Under the pieces are notes generated by a model that had not been told where the DNA came from, did no database searches, and worked only from the letters and a program-made list of their open reading frames with translations. The translations under genes and the position numbers were made by a program. Below, piece after piece: positions 45,809 to 57,100 of a stretch of DNA of 64,000 nt. The DNA lies in contig JAVUNC010000004.1 in NCBI GenBank assembly GCA_032173965.1, positions 24,963,001 to 25,027,000 on the forward strand, given 5' to 3'. How positions within the stretch are numbered: position 1 is the stretch's first letter; each line of letters starts with the position of its first letter. This DNA is from Sitta carolinensis (taxonomy: Eukaryota; Chordata; Aves; Passeriformes; Sittidae).

Positions 45809-46911
45809 TGTATTTGGTTTGTGTTTGGTAGTTGATGGGGCTACAGGGTTAGGTTCTGTGAGAAGCTGCCAAAAGCTTTCCCCATTGTCTGACAGAGCTA
45901 ATAATGCCAACTGGCTGCAAGAGGGACTCCTTGCTGGCCAGGGCCAAGCCCATCAGCAGTGGTGGGTAGTACCTCTGGGATAACATATTCAAGAAATGGG
46001 GCAGGGCGGGGGGGAACCCTTCACAGTAGCAGCTTCAGCCAGTGAGAGGAGAGTGAGAATGTGTGAGAGCAATACAGCTCTGCAGACACCAAGGTCAGTG
46101 CACAGGGAGGGGCAGGAGGTGCCAGAGCTGAGATTCCCATGTAGCCCATGGTGAGGAAGCCATGCCCCTGCAGCCCATGGAGGGCTAAGGTGGAAAAGAG
46201 ATCCACCTGCAGCCCATGGAGGACCTTATGCCAGAGCAGAGGGATGCCCGAAGCAGGCTGTGCCCCAGTAGGAAGCCCATGCTGGAGCAGGCTCCTGGCA
46301 GGACCTGTGGTCCCACAGAGCAAGGGGCCCACACTGGAGCAGGTTTGCTGGCAGGAGTTGTGATCCCATAGGGACTCACACTGGGGCAGCTGTTTCTGAA
46401 GGACTGCACTCCACAGAAGGGACCGTGCTGGATTGTGAATATCGTGAAGAGCTGCAGCATGTGGGAAGAGTCAACATTGGAGGAGTTCATGCAGGATTGT
46501 TTCCTTTTGGAGGGACCCCTCTGGAGCAGGGTAAGAGTGTAAGGAGTCCTCCCACTGAGAAGGAAGGAGCAGAAGTGTGTGGTGAACTCCCATTTCATGT
46601 CTGCCTGCGCCACCTGTGGGAGGACACAGAGAAAATCAGGAGTAAAGTCAAACCTGGAAGGACAAGGAGGGATGAGGGGATGGTGTTTTAAGATTTGGGG
46701 TTTTTTTCTCATTTCCCTCCTCTGATTTCATTGGTAATAATTACTCTTCCCGAGTATGTTTTGCCTGTCACAGTAACTGATGAGTGATCCCTCCCTGTGC
46801 TTATCTTGTCCCATGAGTCCTTTGTTATATTTTCTGTCCTCTGTCCACCTGAGGAGGGGAGTGATAGACTTGGGCAGGCACCTGACATCCAGCCAGGGTC
46901 AACCCACAGCA
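45809..46911 (+). mobile_element. Solo LTR, avian ERVL type, with 5-bp target duplication
   Basis: This is a complete LTR of 1103 bp starting TGTATTTGGTTTG and ending CCCACAGCA. It is flanked by CTAGT at 45804-45808 and 46912-46916; a 5-bp duplication fits ERVL-class elements. A promoter-like 'taacatattcaagaa' lies at 45981, then GC-rich 'ctggagcagg' repeats at about 46180-46520, then the T-rich end. No internal gag or pol and no second LTR follow, so recombination has probably removed the provirus. The open frames of 88-175 codons inside it (both strands) come from GC-rich LTR sequence. The family was recognised from memory, and partial relatives occur at 17.3 and 30.5 kb. Confidence 0.85.
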
Positions 46912-47669
46912 CTAGTCGAATTCAGGAAAAAACAGAATTTTCAGTTGCCATATCCTGTGCTTAAAGGAACTGAAAGATAAAAACAAACTATGAGAAATTA
47001 TACCGGTATAAAGACACACATTTGTTATTTCTGTTTTCAAAAAATATTGGGAGAACACATCTGATTCCACCTATTTGTGCTTTGACCAAGTGTGTACATG
47101 CTCATGTATGAAGATGTATGCACCTTGGATCCTGTTTTCAGTCACAGGGTTATGACTTTCTATTACCACATTTCTGTTGATAGGCCCTAGAAATAAATGA
47201 TGTTTTATGATCCTGTATTTAGCTTCAAGAGTTGGAAAGCATATTGTGAATCAAACAAGGAGTTTGATTGCTGCATTTTTCATAAGCGAACTGCTACTTC
47301 CATGTAATTTTGGTCCTTTTCAAGTTCTAGATAACCAGCTTGAATAAAAAAGAAAACTAATTTTTCATGCCTCTAACTGAGGTTGGTGGCATGTGATTTT
47401 TCACAGTAGTGTCATACAATGTTTAATGTCCTGAAAAAAGGAAGATTAATACAATTCTTATTGCTATTTTCTTCTTTTGACATTTTTATTTTCTGGCATT
47501 CATGCCATTGTTCATTTCCTGTAGAGCAGAGATAATTAATTACTCTGTTTCATTTTACTGGAGCATTGTGAAGATATATGCATGATACTTTGTAAAGATT
47601 AAGGTTAATGATGTATTACCTACTGACTCTTATATTGCAAAGAGGGAGTGTTCAATTTGCTGGAAATTG

Positions 47670-47927
47670 TTATGATTTCAAAATTGTTTGTTCATTTTTG
47701 TCTTTAATAGCTGCAACATCTATGCCAATTTTCAATCCCAAGAATTCTTGGCACACAACTTCAGTCTTCAGCAGGAAGGAAGTTACCATGAACACATCAG
47801 CAATGAGCTTGCTCAGCATGGCCTCCAGGCTGAGCATAGGCATATGGACAATTTGCACCAAAAAGAACTCCTCCTGTGCTCTGAATAACTGATTCAGGCA
47901 TACCTCAGGGCTCATTGATAAAAACAC
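47670..47927 (-). other. Unrecognised overlapping open frames on both strands
   Basis: Three frames (47608-47892 and 47688-47888 on plus, 47670-47927 on minus) stay open over the same 200 bases. The minus frame reads AQEEFFLVQIVHMPMLSLEA and on, with a protein-like mix of residues and no low complexity. I do not recognise it. Base composition is near-balanced, unlike the AT-rich flanks. It might be a scrap of an old retrocopy or repeat, or chance. There is no evidence of expression, and it does not fit PRIM2 in any phase. Confidence 0.2.
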
Positions 47928-48979
47928 TGTAGAAAAGCGTTTAAGAAATTATATTTTACCTTTAGAGAGGATTCTGTGAAGTATGAATGAAGTGTGAAAC
48001 CATTTAGTCAGTGTTAAAAAATACCAAGTAACACCTACAAAGAAAGTGCTGAAACTGGTAGAGATGCTCTGTTGGTGGGTGGGAGGGAATGGTCATATAT
48101 TGGCATGTTCACAACAGGGAAAAATGCAGAATGCAAAATAAAACATTTTCTAATTTAGGCACTGCAATTAAAATTACTCTGCAGATTGCTAGGTTAAGAG
48201 TGCCTAAATGGTAAATTGTTGTTTTTCAGATGAAAGGATCAACTGCCAAATAGGAGTAGATGCATTACTTCTGAATGAATGGTTGTGCCAGTTGGCTTCA
48301 TAACTTCAGTGTTATTTTAGGACTTGTTGTTTGTTTTGTTTTGTTTTTTTTTCTATAAATTGTAATCTAACTCTAAACAGATATTGATTCTCATAGATTC
48401 TTTCACTTGCTTAAAAAGTAGCTCCCAACCCTGCCCCCCCAAAAAAAAATGGTGCGTGAGAGGTAACTCCAGTATGATTTAAAAATACTCGAAGGTAATA
48501 AGATGACAAGGCAAATTCAATAATTAGTGTACAGATGTAAAAATGCTTTCATAGTTGAAAATAAAGTTCTCTAGCAGAGATTGTTGTAGTGGAGATTGTT
48601 ACTGTTTTCATATATTTTTGTATGATTAACCTGAAAGTTGAAAAGGAGGAGTTGAAAGATACTGCAGTATTTTGAACAAAGGAAAGAAGGAATGCAGAAT
48701 CAGTTTCTTTAAGGTGTTTGTTATTCAGTTTAGTTAATAGCCTGGATCTGAGATTTTGATGGAAGGCTTTAAGGCAATGCCTAACCTTTTGCTTTCCATT
48801 GCTACATATACTTGTGATACAGATTCTTTCTCTTTGAAGTAATTGGTGTATGGTGGTACAAAATGTACTCTTATAGTACTCTGATTTTTTTCATCTTTTT
48901 GCAAAAGTAACAGTTGCTAGTTATACTCTCCTGTGTTGAAAAGTAATTCCTTTGGTACTGCAGTTTGGTACTTTACTAG

Positions 48980-50415
48980 TGTGGTGGTTTGACCAGCCCA
49001 CAGAAGTGAGCTGGCTGGTTTTGAGATTGGCATTTTATTAGACCAATGGAAAGCATTTTCTAGTTGTTATTCCCTCTGAAAGCAGCCCGGGCAGGTCTCT
49101 TTCCCCCCGGCTGTCGGAGCACACACCTCTGCCCTCTCTGCCCTGGGCTGAGTGGGGCAGGGGGAGGCCCCGCGGGCCAGGCAGGCTCAGCTGATTTGGG
49201 AACATCTGCCAGCACAGAGTCTGCTCTGCTGCTGGCCCCAGCTGAACCTGCCTCTGGGAGCCTGGCAGAGAGGGGGGAGGCACCATGAGGCAGGACAGAG
49301 CACCTGATGAGACCGAGGGGTGCAAAAGGAATTTGGGATCTGTCCAACTTTTCCCTTCTAGCTGCAAACAACCAGCAATCGGCTGCCTTTTGGGTCTGGA
49401 CCCCCTGTGGATCCTCTGAGATTTCCCCTCAGCACAGCTTTGAAATGTGACACCATGGACTGCCTGGCCTGGCCTGGCACAGCTCCAGCACAGCAGGCCA
49501 GCATGGACACTGTCTCTTGTTAACTCTTTCAGTGCATCAGTGCACAGATGGGACCTGGAAAAACCCTCCATCCTCTCTCCAGTGAGAGAAAATTAAAATA
49601 TAGATGTGTAAAGACCACATGAAGTATCAAAGTCAGTCAAGAAAGAGTAAAAGTCTAGGTAGAAAGAGTATAAGAAGTTGCTTTTGAGTTGTGAAAGACT
49701 CTTACAAGCTATAGTGGTTTGCTATAACATATTGAGATATTTCCTTTAAACCTTAAAGAAGTATAAGAGAGATAAAAAAGTTGAAATTGTAGACGTAAGC
49801 AAAAGAATGAAATGTTGAGAAGACTGTTGATTTCATGAGAAGTTGAACAGAGAGATGAAGTGATAAAGACTCTGCCCTTGAAGAAGTGAATCTCTGTTCC
49901 TTGGAAGTGAAGGTGGTCCCTAAGATAAATAAAGAGAACCTTTGTTTTGAACATGTTATCTTTAAAATAAGACCCCATACATCAATGTGGCCCAGAGACA
50001 CAACTGTGAACATGGGAGGAGCTTCATGAGTGCAAAGGATCCGGGCAGTTCATGAAAGACTGGATCCATGAGAGAACTGTTTTCTTGTAAGAGAATTTTC
50101 CATAACAAACAAAAGGTGCTTGCCTCCCTAAATAAACTGAAGAAAGACTGGTTTAGAAGTGGAAAACTGACTGAGATTTCTGAGTGTTGTTTTCTTTACA
50201 TTTAGTTGAGCGAAAGAAAGGTTAGAGAAGGAAGAAGAGTGTTTTGAAAGTTTCATTCTCATTCTTGTTGTTTTTCTTTCTTTTAGTGTTAATTAATGAA
50301 TTTTTATTACTTTTAAGCTTAAGCCTGCTTTGCTCTTAATTAGAAACTTTCAAATTGGCAAACTCAAACCAAAACAGAAATTGGTGTTTCTGCCTGGTTT
50401 CGAATTGAAACCACA
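48980..50415 (+). mobile_element. Solo LTR or non-autonomous LTR element, with 5-bp target duplication
   Basis: This element of 1436 bp starts TGTGGTGGTTTGACC and ends GAATTGAAACCACA. It is flanked by ACTAG at 48975-48979 and 50416-50420. The TG...CA ends and imperfect terminal inverted repeat (TGTGGT/ACCACA) are those of an LTR. The first 0.6 kb is GC-rich, the remainder AT- and purine-rich. AATAAA occurs on the plus strand at 49928 and 50131, which suggests this orientation, though weakly. No coding domain is recognised: the 177-codon open frame at 49038-49571 on the minus strand lies in the GC-rich part and looks like chance. It is clearly a different family from the LTR at 45.8 kb. Confidence 0.82.
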
Positions 50416-51207
50416 ACTAGTTTTAATTATTGTTGCATATGCTCTGAAGCACATCTTAAAATTGTGCAAGAGTGTGTTTATTCAATAAATATCCAAAACT
50501 GAAGTATTACTGTATTTACAAAATTATCCTTGTGACAGAATAGCTTTATTGTCTTTGTGACTTCTTACGGAAAATGAGACACGGCTCTTTAGCCCCTGTG
50601 TTTTAGGACTCTTTCTTCAGAGATGTGGTGGCACTCAGGCTAGAAAAGCCTCTTATTCATGCTGACTCAGTCTTCCAGATTAACTTGCTGTAGTTTCCTA
50701 GAGCATGTTGTTTTCTATCGCAGTTGATTGCAGATGGCAAGGAGCAGGTTGTTTTCTAGTTGTCTGAAGTATGCCTCTTCATCCCTTGCTAATGAAGGTC
50801 ATCATGACAGATGTTTTTCTGGAAGAAGGAAAAGGAAAATTCGCTCAAATTGAACTTTGCTCAGAGTCTGTTATTGGTAAAGAAGCAAATGCTTCACAAT
50901 GATGCTTTTGAACTTCAGTTGATCATTGAGATATTCTACGTTTCTTCCACGTGTGGTGTCATTTATGAAGCTGAGGACAGATAACGTGACAGCCATATAC
51001 TGCATCAATATGCAAGGAATTATATCTCCTACTCTGTTACAAACAATGAAACTTTGGGATAATGATACGTCCCAAATAATAGTTCCAGTGACTTTTTTTT
51101 CCTGGCTCTTTGGTTTCTTTTCCAAGTGATCTTAGGAGGTTCTTGAGTCTGGATTCAAGAGTGAGCCTTTACCTTCATTGCAAAAACCTGGTGATGAATG
51201 TTTCTAC

Positions 51208-51293
51208 CAAGGCCAGCCAGAAATTCCTTGAGGGGGAGCTTGGACTAGGGGCCTCCCGAGGTCCTTTCCAGCCTGAATTATCCTGTGATTCTG
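51208..51293 (+). mobile_element. CR1 LINE 3' tail remnant
   Basis: The sequence 'gggggagcttggactagg', 'cctcccgaggtcctttccag' and 'cctgaattatcctgtgattc' is a CR1 3' terminus of under 100 bases. Confidence 0.75.
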
Positions 51294-54055
51294 CAGACAG
51301 GGCTGAATCCAGGTAGAAGCCCATGTTTGTGAGAGCCAGCCACTAGAGGGAGACAAGATAGTATGGAATAAACAAATATAATGTATAGATGTAAATTAGA
51401 AGTGTTTATGCTCTAATGCTTTGTAGGTCTATGCAATTATATTATTTAAAAAGCCCTGTATATTTAAATGAAAGTAGAAGTAGGCACTTGGCAATCTTCA
51501 GGTCAGTGCTTTTAAGCACTTACAACTATCCCCAGTGCAATTTATAATGCGTGGATGATAGGGTGGTTCTTTAAAACAATCTCCACCTGCTCAAATACTC
51601 AGGAATATTTTCTCTATCAGTCAGTTGGTTATGTTTGGATTTTACTTTCTCATTTCTTAGAGATTTGTGGGTTGTTTTTCTCTTTGCTCTTAGGTTTATT
51701 TTTCTTCTTACTTGCCCCCCTATATTGGGTTTTGCTGGCTACTATCTTAGGAACATTTTGATTCATAAATCAGAAAAGGATCTTTTTTCTGTCACATATT
51801 TAATTACAATTCTCTAATTGAATGTTATCTGCTATTTTTATTCTTGAATTATTTAAACTTTACAAATCTGCAGGCTAGTGTGACATTTTGGGTAGCGAGC
51901 CACAATATTTAGCATCTAAGAGATAACGATAAAATTGAAATCCCTCTATATGCATTAAAATCTCATTTCAGAAAAACTGTATATCAGTAGTACTGTAATG
52001 TAAATAGGTAGCCTGGCTTGAATTCTTGTGAGATGTACAAAGACAAAAATAGAACTTCAAGAATATGTTGTTTTCTCTTCTAGATATATATAACAAAATT
52101 GTAATAAAAGTCAGCATATATTGGCAGGAAGATCTTATTCCTTGAATTCTGAAGTGGAGCACTGTGTCATGGTAACAAAGTGTTTATATAGTGAAGAATA
52201 TTGTTGTTGTTTTCATTGGTTATCAGGGGTCTAGATATTCACATTATTGATTAAATTGTACATTTGTGTTAAACTTACCATAAAATTACAAATATTTTTT
52301 CCTTCCACCCATGACTGTAAACATTTGCTTCACTAGAACCACTTGCTATCTGTATTTGTCTTTGATTATTTTTAATTTATGATTTCATACTCTAGTTGTA
52401 CTGAAATAGAACAAGAGAATTTTAAAGATTTTGAGTGAATAATTTTGATTATGTTTTGGCAAAATTACCTTTCATTCATAACATTATTATATGTTGAATG
52501 GCAATACTTATGTAGTATAACCATATGTTTCAAATGATATGTTTCAAAATGTGTTTTGTATTCTACGAAGTTACTTATTGAAATTTCTTTAATAACAGAC
52601 TAAAAGTGATTTAAATGTCAGAAGAAACATGAAAATGCATTTTTCATTTGCGTGACTCATTTTTATTCCCAAGCTTACTATTTAATGTACATTAATCCTT
52701 TTCTTTCGATGCAAGTTCAAAGAAAAATATAGTAATAAGCAGTTGTTAGGGGTCTCAAGATAGTAAGTAGATGATCCAAGGCCTACATCCTAGGCATGTA
52801 GGTTTGAAGTAAAAATTAATATTTAATTTGAATTTTAACCCCAAAGGCTAAAGAAAAGAGCCACATAGAGAAAAGAAAGCCAAGTCGATGAAATCAGAGT
52901 ATTTGTGCATAACTGCAAAGTGACTTAACCAAGATGTTGAGTTATATGTTGAGATGGTTGTTAGCCTCTGAGATGGTGATACACTGAACACAAGTTAAAA
53001 ATGTATTCATGTTAGTTTCCAGAAATCAGCTTAGTAGCACTGAGTCAAACATCAGGAGATCTACTTTCATATAACTTCCTTAGTGGTTTTTTTGCCTACA
53101 AAGTGAAGCCTGGAGGAGAACAGGTGTGTTGTTTAAATGGGAGACATGACTGCTTTTGAAGGTGATATTCACATGAAGACAGATGGCTGCTGAGATCGAT
53201 TAGCTGCCTTGATCCTGCCTGAAGAGAATAGTCTGGAGTCCTTTTTGTATTTTAATAAGCAATATGTAGAAGAGGTGTTTTGAATGAATTTATTTTATAG
53301 TAAAAATTTATACAACCAGGCACGAGAAGTAAAAGCATGACTTCAAGCTAGTAAATGGATTCCTGGTGTTATATTTGAGTAGACCTGAATTAGTAGTATC
53401 CTCGTTGGTTGTATCTGGAAAAAGACTTTGGTTTTTTTTATCTTTGGCTGTGGTAGTTTGCTAATAGGCAGTGAGCAGTAAGAATAAAATAACTGAAAAC
53501 CCTGAGGACTTATGCTGTGGGCAGCTATTATTCTTTACCATTTGGTTCCATATGAATAGTTGGAGCTGAGTCTGACAACTAGGATTTTCTTGAAAAACCT
53601 CTGTCATCTGGCCACAGAGTTTAGAATCATAGAATCATAATACCCTTCTTTAGCTGAATGAAAATATGCTTCAATTGCGATTAGAATTGGGTTGGTTTGG
53701 CTTTATGGCTATCACAGTATGTATGTTAAGTCTGCGCAAGATTCTTGCTGTCATATATTGTTATTTAAAGTTTTATACATGGACATTTTTCCTTCATGTC
53801 CTATGTGTTCTGTACACATTTGCTTATCTTGCTAGCATTCTGTTCTTTTCTCTTGTGGAGTGTTTCAGAATTTTGAAAGCTTATTGTAGTCCTGTTGGTG
53901 GATTTCTGACACACTGTTCTGCATGGTTTGGTTTGGTCAATTTGTTTTGTGTGCCCATTGACTACAGCAGTAGGAAGGAGATCTGCAATGAATTCTGGAA
54001 GTGAAAGGCCTGAGAAAGCATGCTTACAGGGGTTGCATTTGAGTGTATCCAAAAA

Positions 54056-54156
54056 GGAGGGTGCTTAGGGACATGTCTTAGTGGTGGATTTGGCAGTGTT
54101 AAATTTATGGTTGGACTCAATCTTGAAGGTCTTTTCTAACATACATGATTCTATGT
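54056..54156 (+). mobile_element. CR1 LINE 3' tail
   Basis: The sequence 'gtgcttagggacatgtctta', 'gtggtggatttggcagtgtt' and 'gaaggtcttttctaacat', then 'gattctatg', is a typical CR1 3' end of about 100 bases. Confidence 0.85.
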
Positions 54157-57100
54157 TTTTGTGATCATACTTGAATAACTTCTTGCAGAGTCCAGTTAAA
54201 TTCTGCCAAATCATAGGAAGCAGCTGGGACAAGTTTCCTTACTTGCTGTTTCAGAAGTAGAGATGATCAGCAATGCCTGTAAAGATATAACCATGGCTAG
54301 AGGGAAGTCCCTGTTAGCATTGTCAGTGTTACTTTGTGTTTAGTCTTGTGTATGCAGTGATTCTGGAAAGACTGCAGAAAATTAGCTCATCTAATCAGAG
54401 CTGGAGATAGCTGGTTTTTTCCTGTTTAATTAAGCATCGTGAGATCAAATCAAAATTGTTTAAAGTTGTTTGCATGAGATAGTGATTTTTATTAGGACTT
54501 AGATATAAATAATAGTATGGAATTGCCATCATTAAAATAACATGCCATTTTGCATTTGCGGATGTTGCTGCCTGATGTGAATAATAGTATAAGTTTTACA
54601 GAGCAGTTGATACCATCTCAGCTTTCCTGATGGATAAAAAATTCTGACTTCACTGCAAAGGGATTTACCAGTAACATCTACATTGTTCATAGTTCTCACA
54701 CAAATATGTTTGTAGGTATTGCTGCTCTAACCTCTTTACTAAACAAAAAAATATAGACTTGTTCTGTGGCTATTTTCTTATGGTTCGTTTTACTTTTGGT
54801 TCCAAATCAGGCAAGTAAACAAAGCACATCATAATTCTGTTTGACACGTAAGAAGTGATGGAAAATCAGATGTAAATATAAAATTACATGTTCCACTTAT
54901 TTCAGGAAGGTAAGATGAAAGTAATTTTTTTCACTATTTCTGCCTATATGCTATATATGTCATCAACACTGAAAAGGTACTGTTAACTTACAATTTTATG
55001 TAAACATAAATACATAGATACACATGCCACCACTTCCAATGGTAGATGCAGCACCAGTTCCTTTTGGCAGGGTATTAATCTCTAACTTCACTTGATATTG
55101 TTTTCTTTCAGTATGCCTATAATTTGTTTTTTGACTGACAAACTGGAAGTTCTAAGCACTAGAAGGAATAAAAAAAAAGCAAACCCTTTTTTCCCCTTTA
55201 CTTGTAAGAATGAATTTTCCTTTAAACAGTATTGCCTGACCTTTTAAACCCAGGGTGCTTACAGGTTTATCAGTGAAGTTAAGGATGCTAAGGAGGAAAT
55301 GTCTTTGGGACATAATTATGTTTTAATTATGCCCTGTAGCTAATGTAGATGCATATTAAACTCAGCCACATTTCTGTGTATTTCCCTCTAAAACTTTATT
55401 TTGTCAAGACTTAAATTAAAAATCAGCATATCAGTGTCTCTTACAGTTATCTAAGGTTAGGAATATTGACAAAAATCTGTTTCGCTTGCATTTTATAACT
55501 TTTTTCTTCATAAGAGTACTTTTGTTACAGAAACTTCTAATTAAAAAAACACTAGTTTTTTGTGTAATAGATTCAAAGTCTTAAAGCAGTATTTCTTAAA
55601 TTAAATGGATCTGGTATAGACCCATTATTTTTCATAATGCATTTGTTTCATGGTTGTTATTCCCATGGACCCCAACTGAAGATGAGGTACTAGAAAACAT
55701 TGAAGAGTATTAGACTGTAATATACATGAAGACTATAGTGTGCACATTAGTATTTGAGGAATCACGTTAATAAGTGATACTAAAAATGTGTGCTCTTTCA
55801 CTCCAAACTCAGTCCCTTTTTCAATTTTCCCAATTGTTCTAGTTGAAACTGGAACTCTGCTGTCTTTGTTGTAAACGCCAAAGTTATGGTGGCATTGCCT
55901 ATGGTTATGCACTTTAAAGTGCTTTAATTTGTTCAGCATTTTTTTAATGTGTCAAAAATGTATGATTTTCAGTTCTCATCTTCTGAATTATTTTAAAATG
56001 GAAAATTTTGGGCAGCCTTTCAGCTTGTAGCATGTCTTGGGGATAGAGAAGAGCTCTAGCTATAATCTCTCTTCCAGAACATTAACAGTGCTAGCATAGT
56101 TTTAGTGATGTTTAACTATGCTAGCTACCATAAAAAGAAATAGGATCACTTTTTGTAGTTGTTACATATTAGACACAGAAATCTGTACCTAATGATCTAA
56201 TGTATGAGCTGGTTGGTGATATGGTTCTTGCAGTGAAGAGAGTGAAAGCAATGATTATCTTTCCTGTACTAAAAGTTCAAATATTCCATGATGTAGTGTC
56301 TTGTTAGAACTGCACGTATAAAAATGAATGTTGAAGCCAGACCTTTAATTTTCTGAGATTCCTTTTGTACTTCTGAATCGCTTGTCAGTCCTTGCACTTC
56401 ATTATCAGTGTAGACGGACTGTACTTGTCAGAAGAGGTTTCTGTTTTATTGGCCCTTGCAGCAGCAGCAAGAAAGTAATTCCATGACATTTTAAGAAAAG
56501 TCATAGATGGATCTGCCTATGTGGCTGATAAATTTCTAAGTTTGGGGATAGTGAAGTATCTGAGTGTCACTAACTATAGAGCTTTTAGCAGACTCTTTTG
56601 AATACCTGCTTAACCATACAGCTCTCTCTAACCATCTGCTGAAAAATGCCTGCTGCACATTGCTGCACACACCACTGGAAATGTATTTAAGCTCTTTGGC
56701 TATTTACCCCAAGTTCTAAGACAGGGGTTAGATGTTTTTGAAAAGCAAATCTTTTCATCCATATTTTTTTATTACCTTCCAGGACAAGCTGAATTACACA
56801 GCAGGTGTCTTCCAGTTTTGTTCCTGTGGTTTTTGAACAGAAATTTTTTGATAGAAATTTTTTTAATCTTGATACTTTTAGTTGAAATAATGCTTTAAAA
56901 TAATTTTATCAAACATTGTGATATCCTGTAATTCTGTAAGCTGTTTTCAAAAACAAAACCCAGAATGCTGAATGCTTTTGGTAGCATCCATGTAATTGCT
57001 GCAACATCATAGAGCTGTCATATTCAGTCTATATTCAGCCAGTAAATCATGGCTATGTTTCATATTCAGTCATCCAGAAAAGCAGCATATTGTATCAAAT

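Noticed and set aside
46185..46712. 175-codon minus-strand open frame
   Set aside because: It is inside the solo LTR at 45809-46911, reading antisense through repeated GC-rich motifs.
47711..47890. Possible PRIM2 exon after TTTAATAG at 47710
   Set aside because: In phase 0 it gives an unrelated peptide ending in a stop after about 27 codons, with no primase motif.
49038..49571. 177-codon minus-strand open frame
   Set aside because: It lies wholly in the GC-rich first part of an LTR with clear target duplications. No retroviral or cellular domain is recognisable.
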